Assembly (NCBI RefSeq): GCF_019334315.1
Contig: NZ_JAHWGL010000004.1
Location: 42,056-106,055, forward strand
Source of the DNA: Hymenobacter profundi
Lineage (GTDB): Bacteria; Bacteroidota; Bacteroidia; Cytophagales; Hymenobacteraceae
Length of the DNA stretch: 64,000 bases
Reading direction: 5' to 3'
Shown: piece by piece, positions 17,501 through 26,587 of the stretch
Layout of the letters: the number at the start of each line of letters is the position of its first letter
Numbering within the stretch: the first letter of the stretch is position 1
Notes under the pieces: model-generated
What the model was told of the DNA's origin: nothing
Database searches by the model: none
Seen by the model: the letters and a program-made list of their open reading frames with translations, nothing else
Position numbers and translations under genes: made by a program

Positions 17501-17644
17501 GCGTACTTGCTCGGCCGTCAATTTCGTGGTCGGTTTATTATCGATATCAATGCCTTTTTCCGACAGAAAGTCCACAATCGTGGAAATTCCGACGTTCAGG
17601 TCTTTGGCCGCCTGATTCAGCCGTTTGGTTGCTGCTTCCGCCAT
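14573..17644 (-). CDS. infB: Translation initiation factor IF-2
   Basis: This GTPase brings fMet-tRNA to the ribosome and promotes subunit joining. The 1023-aa protein starts with [15 protein letters not shown]; an upstream TTG start is excluded because it overlaps the promoter. It has an IF2 N-domain, then a long low-complexity linker (about residues 75-420) dominated by Pro-Ala repeats and a Gly/Asn/Gln-rich part. The G domain follows with GHVDHGKT (531-538), DTPGH (578-582) and NKID (632-635), and then IF2 domains II-IV. The linker makes it longer than the roughly 890 aa of E. coli IF-2, as is usual in Bacteroidota. It is the last gene of the rimP-nusA-infB cluster and has a promoter of its own. 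Confidence 0.97.
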   Translation of the reverse strand: MAEAATKRLNQAAKDLNVGISTIVDFLSEKGIDIDNKPTTKLTAEQVRMLNKAFESSVQDKIEAAKLSQAKRQTEQETVQPKPEPAPAPKASEQPAAPKPAEQPAPAAAVPVAAMPSVPAAPAQPEAPRVPGLKVLGKIELDAKGRPVPPRPAAPTPAPAAATPVPAPAPKPTAAPAPAPAQSAQEKTPAAPQPAPVPVAAAPTPAPAAPAPAPVVTTPTRPVAPAPTPTPATPTATPAPVPPAAPAAPAATVTPAASAKAPETPSAAPTAPAEEDSTIVAKADQLKGLTVLGKIELPVDSSRRGGRRPVASSDVRKSGIGADKKKRQRIPTPGGGTVGQNQPGQQGQQGGNRTGGGRPDQQRGNNRPGQGNRNQPARPAVANTPEQNDKQIQEQIKATLAKLSGNSNNNSRGNRAKYRRDKRAGVAEATELQRQQNELDSKTLKVTEFISANDLASLMDASVNDVIKVCLSMGMFVSINQRLDAEAITVIADEFGYDVEFLSAEEEETEMEIVDDPEDLRDRAPIVTIMGHVDHGKTSLLDYIRDASVAKGEAGGITQHIGAYEVKTQSGKPVTFLDTPGHEAFTAMRARGAKVTDIAIIVVAADDSVMPQTKEAINHAQAAGVPIIIALNKIDKPGANPEKVREELSAINILVEEWGGKYQSQEVSAKTGIGIDDLLEKVLLEAELLELKANPDRNAVGTVIEASLDKGRGYVTTVLVQTGTLQVGDIVLAGPHYGRVKAMTDHRGKKMKKAGPATPVQVLGLTGAPQAGDKIVVMDTERDARELATQRQQLAREQSMRTKKHITLDEIGRRLAIGSFKELNVIVKGDVDGSVEALADSLLKLSTPEVAVNILNKGVGAISESDVLLASASDAIIIGFQVRPSQSARRLAEQEQIDIRLYSIIYNAINEVKDAMEGMLAPTVQEVTVATLEVRQVFNITKVGTIAGCMVTEGSVNRNTRVRVVRDGIVQYTGDVQALKRFKDDVSEVRQGYECGISIKGYNDLQEGDIIEGFEEKEIKRTL

Positions 17645-17677
17645 TCTATGCTCGCGAACGATACTCTTATCCAGTTG

Positions 17678-17685
17678 CAAAGTTA
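17678..17685 (-). promoter_or_regulatory. Promoter -7 element of infB
   Basis: TAACTTTG on the minus strand matches TAnnTTTG. A transcription start near 17672 leaves a 28-nt leader before the ATG at 17644. Confidence 0.5.
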
Positions 17686-17765
17686 CTATATTAAATCTTG
17701 TCAGCCGACGCTAAGTCGCGCCACTGGCGTGATTTAGCGTCTTTGCCGTACCGGCCGCCGCGCCC

Positions 17766-19049
17766 TCATTGCGCGTCGTCGGAAATGGTTGGTTCTGTTT
17801 GCTCTTCGTCGGCTTCAAATTCCTGGCGGATGATGCGGAAAACATCTTGTACCGTTTCCTCCTCCAGCTCCGTGCGCCGCACGATATCCTCTTTGCTGAC
17901 CGCTAATACGGCGCGGCCAGTATCGAGACCGATTTTCTTGAATTCATTAAGGATCCACTCCTCAATTTCGTCGCGGAACTCGTCGAGGGCAATGTCCTCT
18001 TCGTAATCGCCCGCGTCGCGGAACACATCGATTTCCATGCCCACCAGCCGCGAAGCCAGTTTGATGTTGGCACCGCCCCGGCCAATGGCCAGACTCACTT
18101 GGTCCGGCTTCAAGAACACCGAAACCCGACCAGTTTGTTCGTTTATCTTCATCGAAGTCAACTTCGCGGGTGACAAAGCCCGGGCGATGTATAGCTCCAA
18201 GTTGTCGGTGTAGTTGATGACGTCGATATTCTCGTTTTCCAGCTCCCGCACCACGGCGTGAATACGCGAGCCTTTCATGCCCACGCAAGCACCTACCGGG
18301 TCGATACGGTCATCGTAGCTTTCAACGGCTACCTTGGCCCGCTCGCCAGGCTCGCGCACGATGTTCTTGATGGTGATAAGGCCATCATAAATCTCGGGCA
18401 CTTCCAACTCAAACAAACGTTCCAGGAACGCCGGTGCTGCCCGCGACAGGATGATCTTGGGCGTACCGTTTAATACATCCACGCGGTGCACTACGGCCCG
18501 GATGGTGTCACCTTTGCGGTAGCGGTCCTTGGGGATCTGCTCTACTTTGGGCAATACCAACTCGTTTTCTTCTTTATCCAGAATCAGCGCCTCGCGGCTC
18601 CAAACCTGGTAGACCTCGCCGGTGATAATTTCACCCACCATGTCTTTGTATTGCTGGTAGAGATTGTCACGCTCCAGGTCTTTCACGCGCTGAATCAGCG
18701 TCTGACGGGCCATCAGCACAGCACGACGACCGAAATCTTCGAGCTTCACGTCTTCGGCTACTTCCTCGCCTACCTCAAAGTCAGCCTCAATCTTGCGGGC
18801 TTCGGCCAACGGAATCTTGTCGAAATCCCAGATATCCTCGGAGTTATCATCTACAATTTCCCGGTTGCGCCAGATTTCCAAGTCGCCCTGGTCCACGTTG
18901 ATAATGACGTCGAAGTTCTCGTCGGTCGTATACTTCTTGCGGATCATGGTACGGAACACGTCCTCCAGGATGCTCATCATCGTGGGGCGGTCAATGTTCT
19001 TGGATCGGGCAAACTCGGCAAACGATTCGATCAGGACGTTGCTGTTCAT
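17766..19049 (-). CDS. nusA: Transcription termination/antitermination factor NusA
   Basis: This protein binds RNA polymerase and nascent RNA to control pausing, termination and antitermination. The 427-aa sequence has the NusA N-domain (about 1-125, with ALILDKEENELVLPKVEQIPKDRYRKGD leading into S1), an S1 domain (about 130-200) and two KH domains including DPVGACVGMKGSRIHAVVRELENENIDVI and SLAIGRGGANIKLASRLVG. A short acidic C-terminus follows. The C-terminal acidic repeats of proteobacterial NusA are absent, which is normal outside that group. It lies between rimP and infB, the conserved bacterial order. Confidence 0.97.
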   Translation of the reverse strand: MNSNVLIESFAEFARSKNIDRPTMMSILEDVFRTMIRKKYTTDENFDVIINVDQGDLEIWRNREIVDDNSEDIWDFDKIPLAEARKIEADFEVGEEVAEDVKLEDFGRRAVLMARQTLIQRVKDLERDNLYQQYKDMVGEIITGEVYQVWSREALILDKEENELVLPKVEQIPKDRYRKGDTIRAVVHRVDVLNGTPKIILSRAAPAFLERLFELEVPEIYDGLITIKNIVREPGERAKVAVESYDDRIDPVGACVGMKGSRIHAVVRELENENIDVINYTDNLELYIARALSPAKLTSMKINEQTGRVSVFLKPDQVSLAIGRGGANIKLASRLVGMEIDVFRDAGDYEEDIALDEFRDEIEEWILNEFKKIGLDTGRAVLAVSKEDIVRRTELEEETVQDVFRIIRQEFEADEEQTEPTISDDAQ

Positions 19050-19068
19050 CGAATTTGAAGATTAAATT

Positions 19069-19150
19069 GTTGAATTGTTAAATGGCTGCTTATTGAATGA
19101 TAAACGGTCGGTGAGTTCAGCTAGAGCAAACAACCATTCAGCAATTCAAC
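19069..19150. repeat. Inverted repeat in the rimP-nusA spacer
   Basis: GTTGAATTG (19069-19077) pairs with CAATTCAAC (19142-19150), and an inner AATGG pairs with CCATT. The 126-bp gap therefore can fold, possibly as an RNA-processing or autoregulatory hairpin between rimP and nusA. Confidence 0.4.
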
Positions 19151-19175
19151 CTGTCAGTACTTAACTATTAACCAG

Positions 19176-19649
19176 TTATTTAAATGAAATAACCACTTTG
19201 GCCTCCGCAATATCCGCAAACGGAATGTGCGCGGCGGGTAGGGTTTTCTTTTTGTTCTTTTCTTTCACTACCTCCGCCAGCTGAATGCCTTCAGGGGTGG
19301 TTTCTTCCAATACACCAGTTTTCTCGGTGCCATCGGTGAGCTTCAGATCCAAGGAGCGGCCCACGTGCCGGGTGTATTGGCGTGGGTCGGTGAGGGATTG
19401 GTCGGCGCCAGGCGAGGTGACTTCCAGCGTGTAGCTGGCTTCCTCACTGTATTCCTCTTCGATGCGGCGGGCTAGCCGGCGGCTCACCTGCGCGCATTCG
19501 TCAATCCCTACTCCTTGTTCGCCATCCAGCGTGACGGTGACTTTGGGCCGAATGGCATCCGAAACCGTCAGGCCTACCACAAACAGGTTGGCGTCATCGG
19601 GCAGGCAGGCTTGCAACAGCTCGGCAATGCGGTCACGATCAAACTTCAT
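19176..19649 (-). CDS. rimP: Ribosome maturation factor RimP
   Basis: This protein is required for maturation of the 30S subunit. Starting at the ATG at 19649 it is 157 aa and begins MKFDRDRIAELLQACL. The N-terminal domain carries the conserved CAQVSRRLARRIEEEY region and the hallmark YTLEVTSPGADQSLTDPRQYTRHVGRSLDL, followed by an SH3-like C-domain. The longer ORF start would put 38 unrelated residues in front and overlap the promoter region. It is the first gene of the rimP-nusA-infB set. Confidence 0.95.
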   Translation of the reverse strand: MKFDRDRIAELLQACLPDDANLFVVGLTVSDAIRPKVTVTLDGEQGVGIDECAQVSRRLARRIEEEYSEEASYTLEVTSPGADQSLTDPRQYTRHVGRSLDLKLTDGTEKTGVLEETTPEGIQLAEVVKEKNKKKTLPAAHIPFADIAEAKVVISFK

Positions 19650-19720
19650 AGGCAGAAAAGCAGGGGGCAAAAGAAAGAGGGGACTGCGCGTCCCCTCTTC
19701 ACGATAGCTAATAAGTGGGG

Positions 19721-19728
19721 CAAAGGTA
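19721..19728 (-). promoter_or_regulatory. Promoter -7 element of rimP operon
   Basis: TACCTTTG on the minus strand, with a TTG about 20 nt further upstream, fits the Bacteroidota promoter. Transcription would begin near 19715, about 65 nt before rimP. Confidence 0.6.
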
Positions 19729-19861
19729 CGAAATAAGAATGCAATTCGCAACCTGTGGCCCACTTACTGTTGCATAGTAGAGAGGGGCAGCAGTACTATA
19801 ATAGCATAACACTATGTTAGGGCCACTTAGTTCATGTAATGCGGCCTGTATTAATGTGAAG

Positions 19862-20524
19862 TTACCGGCGTACCTCTACCCAACCTTTGGCTGTTCGACC
19901 GTCTGCCAAGTACAGCAGATAGTAGTACACGCCATCGGGATGGGTACCGCCGTCCCAGTCGTTTTGGTAGGACGCCGACTCGTACACTTTGGCTCCCCAA
20001 CGCGAGAAGATTTGCAACTGCGGCGGGCAACTGGTGGTAACTTGAAAAAAGTCGTTTATATGGTCGTGGTTGGGGGTGATGATGTAAGGCGGCGTGAAGG
20101 CTGGCAGCACGTCCACAGCCGCGAGCGTGAGCGGCAGCCGACACAGGCTATCATTATAATAAGGCAGAATGATGGTAGGGTGACAGCGCTTAACTATGGT
20201 ATAGGTGTGCTACACAGTACTGCCAGCTCCTTGCGTGTTATCGTCAAAATACTAGGTGGTAGTGGCACCTAGGGATAAAATGCGGAGGGGCGTTTTCCGG
20301 TTTTCTGAATAGAGTTGGGGAGTAGGCAGGGTAGCCACCCGCACGGTGCGGGTAGTGGTGCTTGAGTATGCGCAGCGTTAGCAGGTAAGCTTGGCCGAAC
20401 CGGTGAAGCCTGCAGGTGGCGTAAACAGACCGTCGACCATAACGTAGGAGTTGCTCTAAGTGCCGCCGGCCGCGGTGGCGCGCAGGAGGAAGGGTTGGGT
20501 AGTGCCTAAATAAATAGTAGTTTA
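19862..20524 (-). pseudogene. Decayed T9SS type B protein, C-terminal part (five in-frame stops)
   Basis: One continuous minus-strand reading frame over about 660 bp encodes the end of a surface protein, but is interrupted by stop codons at 20522-20524 (TAA), 20456-20458 (TAG), 20378-20380 (TAA), 20252-20254 (TAG) and 20210-20212 (TAG). Between them one reads an Ig-like GGT(W)S..GLFTPPAGFTG segment, a PKD-like DDNTQGAGSTV segment and an intact C-terminal sorting domain (FTPPYIITPNHDHINDFF, RWGAKVYE, PDGVYYYLL, KGWVEVRR). The same blocks occur in the intact gene at 21594-25034. No frameshift is needed to read across it, so decay has been by substitution only. The last 84 codons (20116-19862) form an open ORF with an internal ATG, but lack a signal peptide. 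Confidence 0.75.
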
Positions 20525-20536
20525 CTCTTCGTCTAT

Positions 20537-21169
20537 CTAAAAAGGAATACGCACCGTGACAGTGTCTAATGGAATGAGTGGTAAGATGTGCTGGCCTGTA
20601 ACCTCGGGGGAGAGGTCAGGGGTAATGCGCCAGTAGATAAATCCCTCCGTGGTATTGTAGTAAGGAAAGACCACGGAAGTGTCGCGTGGGAAGTTCAAAG
20701 TATAGCCTCCACCTCCAAAACCGGAAAAAAATATCCGAACCCGGCTTTTAGGCGGTTCATCAACGAGTTGCACCTTGATCCAGGCGGGGGCGAGCACGGG
20801 CACTTGCAGGCCCTGGTTCTGGCGCCCGCCCTTCAGGCTGGGAGCCTTGAGCCAGTCGGTGAAGTGGCCCAGCGGGGTGCTGGCGCGCACGATGTAGTCG
20901 CTGGCGTCTTCGGTCTCGAAGCGGAAGCGAAAGCGCCCCTGCGCGTCGGTGGGGTAGCTGGTCCCGACGGGGGCATAGCCGCCGCTGCCGAAGCCGCCGC
21001 CGCGGCTGGCCTGCTCAACCTGCACCGTGGCGTGAGCCACGGGCTGCTGAGTCTGGCTGTCCACGACCTGGCCCTCGACTAGCGTGGGACCCGACTCTTC
21101 AGCGCAGCCACTCAGTAACGCAGCCAGCAGCAGGTAGCGGCCGGTAGCATATAAGAACACACGTGACAT
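20537..21169 (-). CDS. Lipoprotein with carboxypeptidase-regulatory-like domain
   Basis: This 210-aa predicted lipoprotein has the lipobox LLSGC (Cys about residue 22). The mature part begins with VEGQVVDSQTQQPVAHATVQVEQ, the typical opening of a carboxypeptidase regulatory-like (Ig-fold) domain, and continues with DAQGRFRFRFETEDASDYIVRAS. These domains are usually adhesion or surface-presentation modules. The second half is beta-rich with no recognised family. It lies just upstream of the T9SS pseudogene, which begins 12 bp past its stop. Confidence 0.78.
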   Translation of the reverse strand: MSRVFLYATGRYLLLAALLSGCAEESGPTLVEGQVVDSQTQQPVAHATVQVEQASRGGGFGSGGYAPVGTSYPTDAQGRFRFRFETEDASDYIVRASTPLGHFTDWLKAPSLKGGRQNQGLQVPVLAPAWIKVQLVDEPPKSRVRIFFSGFGGGGYTLNFPRDTSVVFPYYNTTEGFIYWRITPDLSPEVTGQHILPLIPLDTVTVRIPF

Positions 21170-21593
21170 GGAAATAAGAGAAAATAAAACAACTAGAAAC
21201 AGGGTTCGGGTATATGTATATATAGAAGCAGGCGTACCATCGGTAACAAAGTGCCTGTTGCGTTAGGCGATGTGGCATCACGCCACAAACAGAACGTATT
21301 CAGCAGCTATGCACTATCTCTTGTATATCGTTTGCTTACAGAAGGCGAAGGCAGAACTAAAAGATAGGCTACAATCAGTGCTTTAATATTAAATAAAAAA
21401 AGTGAAGAAAATAAGCTACTGCGGTTTAAGGCAAGTGATATTCTCTCTGTAGGAAAAGCTATAAGTAAATACGATGTAAATGCCTGTTTGTTAAAATGAT
21501 AAAATATAATTTAAATGTACTTAACTTATATAGAAGGATAATATTTGAAATTCGATATTATTGAAAATTTACAACTTGTTCATATAATCATAC
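21170..21593. other. AT-rich spacer between T9SS gene and lipoprotein gene
   Basis: This 424-bp gene-free region is much richer in A+T than its flanks, especially at 21350-21590 where runs of A and T dominate. It follows the stop of the large T9SS gene and precedes the lipoprotein gene, both on the minus strand, so it is probably a terminator-promoter region. I see no clear stem-loop with a T tract and no strong TAnnTTTG match. Confidence 0.4.
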
Positions 21594-24500
21594 TCAACGT
21601 CTGACTTCTACCCAACCTTTAATCGTGCGGCCGGCCGTGTCGCGGAGGTGATAATAGTACACCCCATCCGGCAGATTGTCGGCGTGCCAGTCGTTGCGGT
21701 ACGTCTCGGTTTCATACACTTTCGTGCCCCAGCGGTTGAACATTTTCAGGGCGGCTGGCTGGCAGCTGAAGCGCGGCACAAAGGTTTCGTTTTTGGTGTC
21801 GTGGTTGGGCGTAAAAATATTAGGCACGAACACGTCGCCTACCTCCACGGGGGCAAACTGCGTCACGACCACGCAATTGGCGTAGCGGGCCGTTAGCTGC
21901 ACGCGGTAGCTGCCGCCTTTGGTGTACTCGTGGCTGGGGTTGGCGTCGGTGGATTTCGTGTTGTCGCCGAAGTCCCACTCATAGCTGCCGCCGGGTAGTA
22001 TCGGCTCAAACTGCACGGTGAACGGGGCCAACCCCGCGTACTGTGGGGCGGCGGTGCATTCGGGTACGTTCAGGACCACGTTGGAGGCAGAAACGGGGGC
22101 TAGTACTACCTGTTGGGTGCCGGTGTTTTCGCAGCCATCAAGGGTAGCATAGCGGTAGGTGAGCGTGATGTTAGCGCCTTTGCCCTTGGTATCGGGTGGC
22201 GTGAACATGCCGGACGACGATACGCCCGTGCCGGTCCAGGTGCCCCCGGCCGGAGAAGCCGCCGGCAGTTGAAACGCTTGTAGCTGGTCGGCGCAGAGCG
22301 TAATAACTGGGTTGGTGGTAATGATAGGGAGCGGCTGCACCGTGACGGCCATCGTAGACACAGTGCAGCTCACCGTGTCGGCGAGCGAATACGTGAGCGT
22401 GTGCGTGCCCGCGCCGGCCCGGCTGGGGGTAAAGCTGTTGTTTGCAACGCCAGGACCACTCCAGGTGCCACCGGCTACGGCGGCCGCAAGGGGTAGGGCC
22501 GCCGTGCTGCTGACGCATAGGGTAGGCATGGCTGTAAGAGCGACGGGCAACGTGCCCGTTATCACGTAGCGCACGGTGGTGCTGCTCACGCAGGTGCCCG
22601 TAACGGGGGCGGAGTAGGTAAGGAAGTAGGAGCCTGCACTCAGGTTGGCCGGCGAGAATTGGTAGGAGCCCGAAGCGGTTCGGGTCACGCCAGGGCCGCT
22701 CCAAGTGCCACCGGCGGGCGTGCCGCCCAACGTCATAGGAGACGCGCTGGCGCACACGTAGCGCACCGGGCCGGGGTTGGAGCGCACCGGCAGGAAGTCA
22801 ATCTTGAACGCGGCATTGTTGCAGTTGCTGCTGCGGTTGGTGCTGGAATACGTGCTGGCGCCAGGTGGTATAGGGAAACTGGAATTGCCCCCGCAACCAC
22901 CGCACACAGCCTGGTACACCACGCCCCGCTTATCGAAGCGCGAGGTACCACCATCTACGTGTTCCCCAGAGCGGCCGGTGCCCCCAAAGAAGGTAGCGTA
23001 CTCCAGCCGCACCATGCCCGGCGTAAACTGGGCCAGGTAGAAGTCGGAGCCGTCGGTTTCTTTTTGAATGGCGTTGGCCGTTGTAGGCAGGCTGTAGGTG
23101 TTGCCGCTGTAGTTGGTGTTGCCGCCCCAACCGCTGATATAAATCCGCTCACACTCGTCTACCAGAAAAGCCGTGGGCGAAATGTTGGGGTCGGCGGCGC
23201 CCGAGCCGAAGGTGCTGATGTATTCGCTGCGCGTGAGGTTGTGGTCGAGCTTCTGCACAAACTGATGGCCGTTCGGGACGCCATACACGCCCGCGGTAGC
23301 CGTCATCCGGCCACGTGTCTGACCCAGAATATAGACGTTCTCATCCCCATCAAGCTGCAAAAAATACGCTTGGTCGGTGGCGCTGGTACCCAGGTAGGTG
23401 AGGTGCTCCAAAGTAGCGCCATCGGCGCTGATGCGGGCCGCAAACCCATCGATGCCACCTTGGCGGGTAGGGCGGTAGCTGCCGGTGGTGCCGGGCAGGT
23501 TGCTGCTGACAGTACCACCGCAGATAAAGACTTCGTGCGCCTTATCTACTTGAATGGAGTAGGCCGCGTCGTTGCCGGCACCGCCCAAATACGTACTCCA
23601 CGCCAGCGTGTGCAGATCAGCCGAGAACTTGCAGATAACCGCATCGGAAATACCGCCCCCCATACGGCGCTGGAAGCCTGTGGCCGGAAAGTTGTTGCCA
23701 GTAGTGGAAGAAGCCAGGTATACATTGCCCTCGGCATCGGTGGTGACATCGCCCCGAAACTGGTCGCCGTAGTTCTGCACCAGGTCATCACCAATGCGCT
23801 CCAGGATGCCGTCGTTGGCGGAGCTGCCCAGGTAGGTAGAGGCCAGCAAGGCGCTGCCGTTTGCGCTGAGCTTGCTGATGATGATGTCGGAGCCACCGGG
23901 GTAGTCCAGGCCCGGATCGGGGGTGAAGGTGGTACCGCCGTTGTAGGTGCGGTCGTAGGCGCCGGCGCTGGTTGGGTAATTGCCGGAACTGGTAGAACCC
24001 AGTATCACCAGCTCACCCTGCGGATTCACTACTAGGCTCTGCGGCACCTCGGCGCCGCTACCTCCTATGTAAGTGGCGTATAACCGGGTAGCGGTGCCGC
24101 TCGCCTTGGTGTTGTATTTAATGATGCCAATGTCGGTGTTGCCGCTCCAGCTGGTGCTGTACGCTCCGCGCGACACTGGGAAGCCGAGGGCGAATACCGT
24201 ACCGCCCGAATACATGTTGCTCTGGGCATCGTAGGTGGCCGTGAAGCCCCAGTTGTCGGCCGTGGAGCCGGTGAACGACGAAAATTCCAGGGTAGGGTCG
24301 ATGACAAGCGGCAGGCGGTGGTCGTACTTGCCCAGCTGAAACGTGAGCGTGTTGCCGGTGAGCACAAAGGCCACTGGTACGGCCACCCGCCGGCCGTTAC
24401 GCTCCTGCCAGGCCTGCGGGGCCTGCTCCGTTACGTGGCCCACGCTGGTAGTAATTACCAGGTTGCCGTGGTCGAGGCGCAGCTGGGCACCGTCGTAGCG

Positions 24501-25034
24501 CAGGCTGATTTGCTCGGGCTGGGCGCCGGGCTGCACCGTGAAATCGTACTCCAGTAGCTGCCGGCTGTTTTCATACAGTCGCATCCCAATGCCAGGGTAG
24601 AGCTTGTCGTAGCGTACCGTGTGGTAGCCCTGCGCGGCGCTGGCCCAGCGCTCTTCCTGGTTGCCCAGGAAATAGTTGCGCTGCCCGGCAGTGGGCTCTT
24701 CTCCTTGCAGCACGGCATCGGGGTTGGCTCCCACAAACTCCACGCTGTAAGCATGCGCGCGTACTTGGTCGGTGATTTCCGCCGCTACGTGGTCGTGGTG
24801 GGCGCGCAGGGCCGCCGGGTCTACAAAGGCGTAGGTGAAGCGGGTAGGGCTCAGAAACAGGCGGCCAGCGGGTAGCTCGGCCGCAAAAGCAGCTTGGTCG
24901 TTCCACTGCCCGCGGTTCTCCACAAACTCCAGCGTGCGCGCATCCGGCGTAGCAGACGCAAACGCCGGTAGGGTGCTGGTAATCAAACTAGTAATCAAAG
25001 CGCACAAGCCAGTGCGTAGGGTAGAAATAAGCAT
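21594..25034 (-). CDS. T9SS type B sorting-domain protein with SBBP repeats and PKD domain
   Basis: This 1146-aa cell-surface or secreted protein starts best at the ATG at 25034, which begins a signal peptide (LISTLRTGLCALITSLITS...ASA). The longer ORF reads back through the divergent gene. After cleavage come ARTLEFVENRGQWNDQAAF, typical of the N-terminal domain before SBBP (beta-propeller) repeats, then several YLGGSGND-type SBBP units (about 270-620), Ig-like GGTWSGPGV repeats, one PKD domain (YEWDFGDNTKSTDANPSHEYTK) and a type B (gliding motility-associated) C-terminal domain (FTPNHDTKNETF ... KGWVEVRR). It should pass the outer membrane through the type IX system. The role is unknown; adhesion is a plausible guess. 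Confidence 0.9.
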   Translation of the reverse strand: MLISTLRTGLCALITSLITSTLPAFASATPDARTLEFVENRGQWNDQAAFAAELPAGRLFLSPTRFTYAFVDPAALRAHHDHVAAEITDQVRAHAYSVEFVGANPDAVLQGEEPTAGQRNYFLGNQEERWASAAQGYHTVRYDKLYPGIGMRLYENSRQLLEYDFTVQPGAQPEQISLRYDGAQLRLDHGNLVITTSVGHVTEQAPQAWQERNGRRVAVPVAFVLTGNTLTFQLGKYDHRLPLVIDPTLEFSSFTGSTADNWGFTATYDAQSNMYSGGTVFALGFPVSRGAYSTSWSGNTDIGIIKYNTKASGTATRLYATYIGGSGAEVPQSLVVNPQGELVILGSTSSGNYPTSAGAYDRTYNGGTTFTPDPGLDYPGGSDIIISKLSANGSALLASTYLGSSANDGILERIGDDLVQNYGDQFRGDVTTDAEGNVYLASSTTGNNFPATGFQRRMGGGISDAVICKFSADLHTLAWSTYLGGAGNDAAYSIQVDKAHEVFICGGTVSSNLPGTTGSYRPTRQGGIDGFAARISADGATLEHLTYLGTSATDQAYFLQLDGDENVYILGQTRGRMTATAGVYGVPNGHQFVQKLDHNLTRSEYISTFGSGAADPNISPTAFLVDECERIYISGWGGNTNYSGNTYSLPTTANAIQKETDGSDFYLAQFTPGMVRLEYATFFGGTGRSGEHVDGGTSRFDKRGVVYQAVCGGCGGNSSFPIPPGASTYSSTNRSSNCNNAAFKIDFLPVRSNPGPVRYVCASASPMTLGGTPAGGTWSGPGVTRTASGSYQFSPANLSAGSYFLTYSAPVTGTCVSSTTVRYVITGTLPVALTAMPTLCVSSTAALPLAAAVAGGTWSGPGVANNSFTPSRAGAGTHTLTYSLADTVSCTVSTMAVTVQPLPIITTNPVITLCADQLQAFQLPAASPAGGTWTGTGVSSSGMFTPPDTKGKGANITLTYRYATLDGCENTGTQQVVLAPVSASNVVLNVPECTAAPQYAGLAPFTVQFEPILPGGSYEWDFGDNTKSTDANPSHEYTKGGSYRVQLTARYANCVVVTQFAPVEVGDVFVPNIFTPNHDTKNETFVPRFSCQPAALKMFNRWGTKVYETETYRNDWHADNLPDGVYYYHLRDTAGRTIKGWVEVRR

Positions 25035-25153
25035 AGGCGGATAAGGTAAAAACGCAGGTAATGTACGGACAAAAAACTGTTTCCTGCCCTTCCAAAGTTG
25101 CCAAAAGATCAGGCTTGTAGTGCTTCCGCTGTCGCCAATCCGCCCCGAAATCC

Positions 25154-25161
25154 TACCTTTG
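25154..25161 (+). promoter_or_regulatory. Promoter -7 element of endonuclease/phosphatase gene
   Basis: TACCTTTG matches TAnnTTTG. Transcription would start near 25167, after the first possible start codon at 25098, so translation must begin later (GTG at 25230 or 25236). Confidence 0.55.
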
Positions 25162-25229
25162 CCAGCGGACCCGCGTTGCCGGCGCAGGCCTGCTTTTCCG
25201 CCGATTTTCGTGGCCTGTGCCACGCCGTA

Positions 25230-26357
25230 GTGCCTGTGCGTCGTTCCTTTGCTTTTAAGTCTACCCTGCTCATCATCCTGTGGGTGCTGGTGACCATTGC
25301 CTGCATGCAAGTGCCGGCCCGCACGTTCTGGCCTGCGGCGTTTGGCGCTCTTACCCTGCCGGTGGCGTTGGGCTTCAACGTGGGCGCCCTGTTCTACTGG
25401 CTGCTGCGTAGCTGGCGGGTAGCAGCGTTGCCGCTGTTGGTGGCGGTGCTCACGTGGCCGCACTTCCAGCGTGGGCTAGCGCTGCACCCACTGCACGTGG
25501 TGCCGCCTACCAGCGCGCCTGGCCAGCTGGTGCGGGTGCTCAGCGCCAACGTGCGCATTTTCAATGTATACCCACAGCTACGCGATGCGGGCCTCACTTC
25601 CTCTCGCCGGCTAATTGAGTGGGTTGCCACTAACCCGGCCGATATCATCTGCCTGCAAGAGTTCTACAACGAGCCCAAAGCCACTCAGGATGGCGACGTG
25701 TTCAATGCTGTACGACGCATTGGGCCGGCGCAGGGTAGGGAAGTGTTCGTGTCGAAATCATTGACAAACAGTATAGGAGCGGAATTTGGGTTAGCCATTT
25801 TCTCGCGGTTCCCGATTGTCAACCGCGGCACCATTTCCTTTGGCAAGCTCACGCAGAACCACGCCATGTTTGCCGACCTACGTCTACCCTCCGGCGACAC
25901 AGTGCGGGTGTTCAACTTTCACCTGCAAAGCATGAGCATGGAGGAGCGCGACATTGTGGACAGCTACTCCAGCAAGGCCGGGTTCAAGCAGAAAGGCCGT
26001 GGGCTGCTGGCGCGGTTCCGGCGCGGCATGGTGGCGCGCAGCGTGCAGATCGACTCGCTCACGCGCCGATTCGACCGTAGCCCCTACCCACTACTACTCT
26101 GCGCCGACCTTAACGACCTGCCCTATAGCTACAGCTACGACCAACTAGCCGACCGCTACCAAAACGCCTGGGCCAGCATCGGCAACGGGGTAGGGGCCAC
26201 CTACAACGGCCGCATACCCTTCGTGCGCATCGACAATCAATTTGTGAGCGATGAGTGGACCATCGACGACGTGCAGGTGCACCGCGAAATTCCGTATTCC
26301 GACCATTTTCCACTCACGGCGCGCTACCGTTTGCACGTGTCAACACCGGCAAAGTAG
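25230..26357 (+). CDS. Membrane-anchored endonuclease/exonuclease/phosphatase family protein
   Basis: This 375-aa protein has three N-terminal membrane helices (about residues 8-80) and then an EEP-family metal-dependent domain. Visible EEP landmarks are RVLSANVRIFNV, ADIICLQEFYNEP with the metal-binding Glu, GLAIFSRFPIV, the FNFHLQSM histidine region, LLCADLNDLP (Asp/Asn) and the terminal SDHFPLTARY Asp-His pair. The catalytic set looks complete. Substrates in this superfamily range from DNA to inositol and sphingolipid phosphates, so the target is not determinable. The promoter position sets the start at a GTG rather than at 25098. Confidence 0.85.
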   Translation: MPVRRSFAFKSTLLIILWVLVTIACMQVPARTFWPAAFGALTLPVALGFNVGALFYWLLRSWRVAALPLLVAVLTWPHFQRGLALHPLHVVPPTSAPGQLVRVLSANVRIFNVYPQLRDAGLTSSRRLIEWVATNPADIICLQEFYNEPKATQDGDVFNAVRRIGPAQGREVFVSKSLTNSIGAEFGLAIFSRFPIVNRGTISFGKLTQNHAMFADLRLPSGDTVRVFNFHLQSMSMEERDIVDSYSSKAGFKQKGRGLLARFRRGMVARSVQIDSLTRRFDRSPYPLLLCADLNDLPYSYSYDQLADRYQNAWASIGNGVGATYNGRIPFVRIDNQFVSDEWTIDDVQVHREIPYSDHFPLTARYRLHVSTPAK

Positions 26358-26574
26358 TGTTATGTACTGGCAATTGAACTTTATATACTGTTGAGCTTCG
26401 ACTTTATACTACGCAAACTGACTTTTGTACTTAGTTGCGTCATAAAACAAGAAAAAACAGGACGCCGGAAACGAAACGGCCTCGAACTAGTTAGCTGTTC
26501 TTACTCGCTAATTGTTTGTCTGACGGCCGCACACAAAATCAGTGCAAGCCGCTGAATCAGCAATATCTGCGATT

Positions 26575-26582
26575 TACCTTTG
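26575..26582 (+). promoter_or_regulatory. Promoter -7 element of cysS, abutting start codon
   Basis: TACCTTTG matches TAnnTTTG and ends 5 nt before the cysS ATG. The transcript would start at or beside the ATG and lack a 5' leader. Confidence 0.6.
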
Positions 26583-26587
26583 CCTTC

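Noticed and set aside
16809..17615. 268-codon plus-strand ORF, Gly/Ala-rich
   Set aside because: It is antisense to the Pro-Ala linker of infB. The composition mirrors the GC-rich repeats, and no family or start signal is visible.
19862..20524. Stop-codon read-through or recoding of the T9SS frame
   Set aside because: Five stops of two kinds without a common context, and no start with signal peptide. Decay is simpler.
22659..24035. 458-codon plus-strand ORF antisense to T9SS gene
   Set aside because: It is a shadow of the GC-rich minus-strand T9SS gene with no domain, and the minus-strand protein has clear SBBP and sorting domains.
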